NCBI GenBank assembly: GCA_028283765.1
Contig: JAPWJY010000008.1
Span: 124,001 to 188,000 of the forward strand
Origin: Parvibaculaceae bacterium
GTDB taxonomy: Bacteria; Pseudomonadota; Alphaproteobacteria; Parvibaculales; Parvibaculaceae
DNA: 64,000 nucleotides
Direction of reading: 5' to 3'
Part shown: in pieces, positions 57,901 to 64,000 of the stretch
Numbering within the stretch: position 1 is the stretch's first letter
Layout: each line of letters begins with the position of its first letter
Notes under the pieces: model-generated
The model's input: only the letters and a program-made list of their open reading frames with translations
Told to the model about the DNA's origin: nothing
Database searches by the model: none
Translations under genes and position numbers: made by a program

Positions 57901-58482
57901 TCAGGCGAGGCGAAGGAACGCCACGGCCGTTTCGCCATAGCGTCGCCGGTCGAGTTCGACGAAGCCCTCAGGGGCTGTGAAATCCGAGCTTGCGGCTTCC
58001 TCGACAAGACAAAGCGCGCCGGGCGCAAGCCAGCCGCCGTCGCGGGCCGAGGCGAGCGCGCGTTCCGCAAGGCCCTTGCCATAGGGCGGGTCGGCGAACA
58101 AAAGGTTGAAGGGCGAGCCTGCACTTGCCGGGCGCTCGCCCATCCTTGTGGCGTCGCGCCGGTAGATCTTGGCGGTGCCGGTCAGGCCCATGGCCTCGAT
58201 ATTGTCGCGGATCAGGCCCCGGCTTTCGACATGCTCTTCCACGAACAGCGCGAAGGCCGCGCCGCGCGACAGGGCCTCAAGGCCCAGCGCGCCGGTGCCC
58301 GCGAACATGTCGAGCACCCGCGCGCCCTCAAGCTCAAAGGGATCGCCCCCGTCGCCCGCAAGGCCGGCATGGGCGAGCACGTTGAAGATCGCCTCGCGCG
58401 TCCGGTCGCTTGTCGGGCGGACCCGGTTGTCTCTGGGCGTCGCGAGCGCGCGGCCCTTATGGACGCCGCCCACGATTCGCAT
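57901..58482 (-). CDS. rsmD: 16S rRNA (guanine-966-N2) methyltransferase
   Basis: The 193-residue enzyme methylates G966 of 16S rRNA using S-adenosylmethionine. MRIVGGVHKGRAL, RPTSDRTREAIFNVL, VLDMFAGTGALGLEALSRGA (SAM site) and the catalytic LLFADPPYGKG are all typical. The ATG at 58482 is the family start and lies inside the end of the upstream pseudouridine synthase gene (26-base overlap), so translation is coupled. Confidence 0.95.
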   Translation of the reverse strand: MRIVGGVHKGRALATPRDNRVRPTSDRTREAIFNVLAHAGLAGDGGDPFELEGARVLDMFAGTGALGLEALSRGAAFALFVEEHVESRGLIRDNIEAMGLTGTAKIYRRDATRMGERPASAGSPFNLLFADPPYGKGLAERALASARDGGWLAPGALCLVEEAASSDFTAPEGFVELDRRRYGETAVAFLRLA

Positions 58483-60316
58483 GGGTGCCTGACCTGTTGC
58501 TGGAAGGGGTGTCGCGCTTGCCGCCGGGTTTACCCGCCGGTTTGCCGGAGAATTTGCCTGCGGGCTTGCCGACCGGCTTGGCTGAAGGCTTGCCGCTGGC
58601 ATGGTCGCGCTTCACGCGCTCGGGCTTCCTGGCATCCTCGACCTTTTTGAAACCGTCGGATTTGCGCTTGCCGCCCGTCTTTTGGGGCCCCTCATGGCTC
58701 TTGAAGCCGGTGGATTTGCGGGGCTCTCCCTCTTTCGGGCGAAAGCTGCCGGGTTTGCGGCCGGGCTGGAGGGCATCGGCGGATCGTTTGGGACCGCCGG
58801 CAAAAGCGGACCGGGCCGGGCGGGGCTCGTCGAATTGCCGTGGACGCTCCTGCGAGGACTGTTGTCCTTTCGGGGAGCCTTCATGGCTTTTGAAGCCGTC
58901 CGACTTGCGGGGGCCACCCGACGCGCCCTTGAAGCCGCTGGAACGGCGCGGCGCTTCGTGGCTCTTGAAGCCTGCCGATTTTCGCGGTCCGCCATCGGCC
59001 TTGCGATAGGGATCGGGACCGCGCGCGCCGATAGTCTCGTTTTCGGGCCTGCGCGGGGCGCGCGGCTTCGTGTAGGCGTCCGCCTGCCGGACGGTGCGGC
59101 TGTTGCGCTCTTCAGGCCGCGTGGCCGGAGCGGGGATATCCTCGCTGGCGGTTGTCCGCGGATCGTTCAGAGGGCGGGGCGCGCCGGGTTTGCGCGCATC
59201 GGTGCGCGGGCTGTCGATGCCGTGCTTTTTCGGGCCACCCGCCGGACGCTCGCTCTTGCGATAGCCTTCCTTGCGGTAGCCCTCGGGCTTTCCCGGACCG
59301 TCATGGAAGTCGCCGCGCTTCGGGCCTGGGACATGCTTCGAGCCCGGGGCATGGAGGGTGCGCGGACCGTCGGTGCGTCTGCCCTTCCGGTTGTCTGTGG
59401 ACCGGGCCTGTGGCCATGCCGTCTGTTTTGCGGGCGTTTCGGCTTTGGCGGGGGATGCCGGGGTGCGCTCCTTCACCGCCGCGCCGGAACGCTCGGTCGG
59501 CAAGCGGTCGCGGAACCGGGCGGCATGGTTGCCAAGCTGGTCGACCAGAACGCGGGCTGGAACCACCGAGACCTCGCCCGGCTCCAGATCGCCCATCTGG
59601 AACGGTCCGTAGGAAAGCCGGATCAGCCGGTTGACGCGCAGCCCGAGCGCCGAGAGCACCTGCTTCACCTCCCGGTTCTTGCCTTCCTTCAGCGACAGGG
59701 TGATCCAGACGTTGGAGCCCTGCACCTTGTCCAGCACCGCCTCGATGGAGCCGTAGCGCACGCCCTCCACCTCGATGCCGTCCTTGAGCCTGTTCAGTTC
59801 CTCCTGCGTTACCGCGCCATAGGCGCGCGCGCGATAGCGGCGCGACCAGCCGGTCGAGGGCAGTTCCAGCAGGCGGGCAAGCTCCCCGTCATTGGTGAGG
59901 AGCAGCAGCCCCTCCGTGTTGAGATCGAGGCGGCCGACCGAGACGACGCGCGGCATCCCCTCCGGCAGGTTCTCGAACACGGTCGGGCGTTCCTGCGGGT
60001 CTTTCGCCGTGGTCACGAGACCGGCGGGCTTGTGGTAGCGCCACAGGCGCACCGGCTCCGCCTCGGGCAGGGGGAAGCCGTTGACCGTGATCTTTTCGCG
60101 CCCGGTCACGTTGAAGGCGGGGCTGTCGAGCCGCTTGCCGTTCACGGTCACATGGCCGTCCTCGACCAGCTTTTCGGCCTCCCGGCGCGAGCAGATGCCC
60201 GCACGGGCGATCACCTTGGCGATGCGCTCGCCCTGGGGGGAGACCTCATCGCTGGCGGGAGGGGTGGCGGCGGGGCCCCCGGAGGGCGGTTTTGGGCGGC
60301 TGGAACGGCTGGTCAT
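58457..60316 (-). CDS. RsuA/RluB-family pseudouridine synthase with long basic repeat tail
   Basis: The first 275 residues form an S4 RNA-binding domain (about 30-75, ICSRREAEKLVEDGHVTVNG) and the catalytic domain with GRLDLNTEGLLLLTNDG, whose aspartate is about residue 131. It converts a uridine of rRNA, most likely 23S (RluB group). The last 340 residues are a basic, low-complexity tail that carries a repeated unit GFKSHE/GFK at about 443-560. Such tails are known in alphaproteobacterial members and may bind RNA, but their role is unproven. It is divergent from tadA and coupled to rsmD. Confidence 0.88.
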   Translation of the reverse strand: MTSRSSRPKPPSGGPAATPPASDEVSPQGERIAKVIARAGICSRREAEKLVEDGHVTVNGKRLDSPAFNVTGREKITVNGFPLPEAEPVRLWRYHKPAGLVTTAKDPQERPTVFENLPEGMPRVVSVGRLDLNTEGLLLLTNDGELARLLELPSTGWSRRYRARAYGAVTQEELNRLKDGIEVEGVRYGSIEAVLDKVQGSNVWITLSLKEGKNREVKQVLSALGLRVNRLIRLSYGPFQMGDLEPGEVSVVPARVLVDQLGNHAARFRDRLPTERSGAAVKERTPASPAKAETPAKQTAWPQARSTDNRKGRRTDGPRTLHAPGSKHVPGPKRGDFHDGPGKPEGYRKEGYRKSERPAGGPKKHGIDSPRTDARKPGAPRPLNDPRTTASEDIPAPATRPEERNSRTVRQADAYTKPRAPRRPENETIGARGPDPYRKADGGPRKSAGFKSHEAPRRSSGFKGASGGPRKSDGFKSHEGSPKGQQSSQERPRQFDEPRPARSAFAGGPKRSADALQPGRKPGSFRPKEGEPRKSTGFKSHEGPQKTGGKRKSDGFKKVEDARKPERVKRDHASGKPSAKPVGKPAGKFSGKPAGKPGGKRDTPSSNRSGTHANRGRRP

Positions 60317-60387
60317 GGCGCTTCTTTAGCAGGAATCCGGGAAAGTCGCAGCTTGCGTGTGAAGAAGGCGCGAGGCACTTTTGCCCC

Positions 60388-60885
60388 ATGTCCATACCAG
60401 ACCCCATATCCGGCCCTGCGGAGGGCTCGCCTGTTTCCGCCCGGACCCCCATGGAGATGGCGCTGGCGGAGGCCGCGGCGGCGGGCGCGCGGGGCGAGGT
60501 GCCGGTCGGCGCGGTCGTTCTGGGACCGGACGGCGCGATCATCGCGCGGGCGGGCAACCGGACGCTGGAACTGAAAGACCCGACGGCGCACGCCGAAATG
60601 CTGGCGATCCGGCAGGCCGCCGCCATGCTTGGCAGCGAGCGCCTCATCGCCTGCGATCTCTACGTCACGCTGGAGCCCTGCCCGATGTGCGCCGGAGCCA
60701 TCTCCTTCGCGCGGATAAGGCGGCTCTATTATGGCGCGTCCGATCCCAAGGGCGGCGGCGTCGAGCAGGGCGCGCGGGTGTTCGCGCAACCGACCTGCCA
60801 CCACCGGCCCGAAATCTATTCCGGCATCGGCGAGCGTGCGGCAGTGCAACTTCTCACGGATTTTTTTGCTGCGCTGCGAAGTTGA
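60388..60885 (+). CDS. tadA: tRNA-specific adenosine deaminase
   Basis: The 165-residue zinc enzyme changes adenosine 34 to inosine in tRNA-Arg. The zinc site is formed by TAHAEMLAIR and LEPCPMCAGAISFARI, and the conserved YYGASDPKGGGVEQG follows. The ATG at 60388 starts MSIPDPISG; an open frame further upstream lacks family similarity. It starts 71 bases from the divergent pseudouridine synthase gene. Confidence 0.95.
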   Translation: MSIPDPISGPAEGSPVSARTPMEMALAEAAAAGARGEVPVGAVVLGPDGAIIARAGNRTLELKDPTAHAEMLAIRQAAAMLGSERLIACDLYVTLEPCPMCAGAISFARIRRLYYGASDPKGGGVEQGARVFAQPTCHHRPEIYSGIGERAAVQLLTDFFAALRS

Positions 60886-60999
60886 AGCAAGCCCGCGTCT
60901 TTTTGATGATTCCCCCGCGCGCACGCGGTATGGTCGCTCCATTGCTATCATGGACGGGACCGAAACAGGGTTCCCGTCATAAAGAAACGAGGGAGAACG

Positions 61000-62238
<1,239 letters not shown>

Positions 62239-62264
62239 GCGGCGCTTGAGACAAAGTTGAAAGG

Positions 62265-62297
62265 CGGCCGGATCTTCGAAGGAGGTCCGGCCGTTTT
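62265..62297 (+). terminator. Rho-independent terminator after the acyl-CoA dehydrogenase gene
   Basis: An eight-base-pair stem, CGGCCGGA (62265-62272) with TCCGGCCG (62286-62293), is followed by four T residues. It is 26 bases after the stop codon. Confidence 0.75.
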
Positions 62298-62318
62298 CAT
62301 ATCAACCGTTCGCGACGG

Positions 62319-62978
62319 ATGCCGGTCATGACGATGATTTTGTACAATGCGCAGCTTTCCCCTTTTGCGGCCCGTTGCCGCATCGCCCTCTATGCCCGTT
62401 CGCTGGAGGTGGAGATGCGCAACATGCCGGGCGCGATAAGCGAGGACGCCTATGCCGAACTCGCGCCCATGGGCAAGATTCCGCTGCTGGTGCATGATGG
62501 TTACCCGGTCCCCGAGAGTGAGGTCATCTGCGAATATCTTGACGAGATCGGCGCCGGGCCAAGACTGATGCCCGCCGATCCCCGCATCCGCGCACAGGCG
62601 CGAATCATCGCCCGCATCGGCGATCTCTATCTGATGCCGCCGTTGCAGATATTGTTCGGCCAGATCAATCCGGTCGGGCGAGATCCGCTTCAGGTGGCGA
62701 AGAATATCGAGGAAGTAGGCCGGGTGCTGGTCTGGCTCGGCCATTATCTGGCGGATGACACGCCCTATGCCGTCGGCGACAGGCTCAGCCTGGCCGACTG
62801 CATGATCATGCCGCAGCTTTTCTTTGTGATGGAACTGGGGCCGCTGTTCGGGGAACTGGCGCTGGTGCCGAAGCAATCGCGTGTGGCGCGCTATTACGCG
62901 CACGCCCTGCGCGACCGGCATATTGCCCGGGTGATCGAGGAAATGAAGACAGCCCTGATGAAATTGCAGGGCTATTGA
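62319..62978 (+). CDS. Glutathione S-transferase family protein
   Basis: The 219-residue protein has the GST layout. The thioredoxin-like N-terminal part reads LYNAQLSPFAARCRIAL and then GKIPLLVHDGYPVPESEVICEYLDE (the cis-proline and ES motif for glutathione). The all-helical C-terminal part reads VGDRLSLADCMIMPQLFF. The substrate is unknown. Starts at 62319, 62328 or 62334 are possible; the first is taken for completeness, and the second or third would place the strand MILYNAQ nearer the start. Confidence 0.87.
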   Translation: MPVMTMILYNAQLSPFAARCRIALYARSLEVEMRNMPGAISEDAYAELAPMGKIPLLVHDGYPVPESEVICEYLDEIGAGPRLMPADPRIRAQARIIARIGDLYLMPPLQILFGQINPVGRDPLQVAKNIEEVGRVLVWLGHYLADDTPYAVGDRLSLADCMIMPQLFFVMELGPLFGELALVPKQSRVARYYAHALRDRHIARVIEEMKTALMKLQGY

Positions 62979-63041
62979 GATGCCGTTCCGGCACGAGGCG
63001 ACGCCCCGGCCGGAATGATTTCATTGCTGTTCTGCCGGGCG

Positions 63042-64000
63042 TCAGCCCCGCTGCACGATGCCCCAGGCGGCTTCCGCAAGCTGGCGGCAGGCATCGCCAT
63101 AGGTCTTCGCTTTTTCCGAACTCGCATTGCCGTCGAGCCCGCGCTTGTAGACGCCCTGGGCAATCGAGGCGAGGCGGAAGATGGCGAAGCCCAGATAGAA
63201 GTTCCAGTTCTCGATCGAGTCCCGGCCCGTGCGGCGGCAATAGGCGGCCACATAATCATGCTCGGTGGGAATGCCCGTCGCCTTGAAGTCGATGTCGCGC
63301 AGCGTCGTGCCGGTGCCCGTGTGATAGAGCATGCAATTGTAGGCAAGATCCGCCAGCGGATGGCCGATGGTCGCAAGCTCCCAGTCGAGCACGGCGATCA
63401 TGCGCGGCTCGCTCGGGTGGAACATGGTGTTTTCAAGCCGGTAATCGCCATGGGCGATCGAGGTCGATGAGTCGGCAGGTATATGCTGCGGCAGCCAGTC
63501 GATCAGCGCCTCCATCGCCTTCACCTCATCGGTCTGGGCGTCGCGGTACTGCTTGATCCAGCGCGCGCTCTGGCGCTCGAAATAATTGCCGGGGCGGCCG
63601 AAATCCTCAAGGCCGATGGCCTTGTAGTCCACATTGTGCAGTTTCGCGAGCACGGCGTTCATTTCATCATAGATGGCCGCGCGCTCCTGCGGCGTCATGC
63701 CGGGCAGGGTCGGGTCGCGCAGGATGCGCCCTTCGAGGCATTCCATGATGTAGAAGGCGGTGCCGATCACCGCATCGTCCTCGCAGAGCGCATACATGTG
63801 CGGCACCGGCACGTCGGTCTGGGCCAGCGCCTTCATCGCCTTGTATTCGCGGTCGACCTGATGGGCCGATTGCAGCAGCTTTCCCGGAGGCTTCTTGCGC
63901 ATGACGTAGCGTTTGCCGCCCCTGGGGCCGGTGGTTTCCAGCAGGAATGTCGGGTTGGATTGTCCGCCCTCGAACTGACTCACGCTGAACTCGCCGCCAA
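63042..64000 (-). CDS. Phosphotransferase family protein (APH-like), 5' end cut off
   Basis: This protein belongs to the aminoglycoside phosphotransferase-like kinase family. The nucleotide region starts FEGGQSNPTFLLET, KRYVMRKKPPG has the ATP lysine, SIAHGDYRLENTMF holds the catalytic Asp and Asn, and VLDWELATIGHPLAD the metal-binding Asp. It matches the kinase half of ACAD10/11, and a fitting acyl-CoA dehydrogenase gene lies 800 bases away. Codons continue past 63983 without a start, so the gene runs off the right edge. Confidence 0.92.
   Translation of the reverse strand, partial: GGEFSVSQFEGGQSNPTFLLETTGPRGGKRYVMRKKPPGKLLQSAHQVDREYKAMKALAQTDVPVPHMYALCEDDAVIGTAFYIMECLEGRILRDPTLPGMTPQERAAIYDEMNAVLAKLHNVDYKAIGLEDFGRPGNYFERQSARWIKQYRDAQTDEVKAMEALIDWLPQHIPADSSTSIAHGDYRLENTMFHPSEPRMIAVLDWELATIGHPLADLAYNCMLYHTGTGTTLRDIDFKATGIPTEHDYVAAYCRRTGRDSIENWNFYLGFAIFRLASIAQGVYKRGLDGNASSEKAKTYGDACRQLAEAAWGIVQRG

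Noticed and set aside
58637-58990. Repeated DNA in the pseudouridine synthase gene considered as CRISPR or tandem repeat array
   Set aside because: The units are degenerate, unequally spaced and in frame with the protein, so this is a low-complexity coding tail.

Overview
The window is GC-rich chromosomal DNA from an alphaproteobacterium. Evidence includes a CIRCE-type operator in front of groES-groEL, a tRNA-His that lacks the usual extra 5' G, the gene order ileS-lspA-DUF3035-M16-M16, and several acyl-CoA, SDR and thioesterase genes. A Rhodospirillales-like lineage is my guess, but nothing here fixes the genus. Almost all of the window is housekeeping or metabolic. I see no prophage, insertion sequence, CRISPR array or recognisable defence island.

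Layout. Positions 1-4061 hold the start of a ppk2 gene, an unknown gene and a large membrane HD-GYP phosphodiesterase. Positions 4062-8565 hold a glucan module (GH17 membrane protein, a small membrane protein, GT2 synthase) with an unexplained terminator and a tiny ORF at its edges. Positions 8826-19478 hold sixA, a TerB-like gene, a DinG-like helicase, a TPR protein, DUF952, pyrD, arsC, a broken second arsC carrying an AT-rich insert, a lipoprotein, a FUSC transporter, an SDR and a cupin. Positions 19499-26816 hold AsmA, a 26-codon ORF, an ABC exporter, acetoacetyl-CoA synthetase and an alpha/beta hydrolase. Positions 27350-33351 hold tRNA-His, a frameshifted MFS carrier, a diguanylate cyclase, groEL-groES with its operator, and a TetR regulator. 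Positions 33516-42722 hold a D-amino acid aldolase-type enzyme, a frameshifted unknown gene, a thioesterase, an XRE-cupin regulator divergent from an omega-aminotransferase, an MBL hydrolase, a secreted unknown, GNAT, SDR and glutathione peroxidase genes. Positions 42867-46709 hold a C69 hydrolase, a HAD phosphatase, a MaoC hydratase and ribF. Positions 47482-60885 are a core block: ileS, lspA, a DUF3035 lipoprotein, two M16 proteases, pgi, mutL, rsmD, a pseudouridine synthase and tadA. The end holds an acyl-CoA dehydrogenase, a GST and a phosphotransferase gene cut by the window edge.

How genes work together. The HD-GYP protein and the GGEEF protein are opposite activities on cyclic di-GMP, and the first lies beside the glucan module. 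The XRE-cupin regulator probably controls its divergent aminotransferase. IleS, LspA and two lipoproteins tie translation to lipoprotein maturation. The ACAD and phosphotransferase at the end match the two halves of the ACAD10/11 type of enzyme.

Three genes (MFS carrier near 28,497; unknown near 35,453; DUF3035 near 51,210) are each broken by a single-base indel in a homopolymer and read cleanly when it is corrected. Sequencing error is the simplest explanation. I did not find a convincing new multi-gene system. The most interesting leads are the two tiny ORFs with strong ribosome binding sites, two terminators with no gene upstream, the split arsC copy and the phased repeats in front of the aminotransferase.
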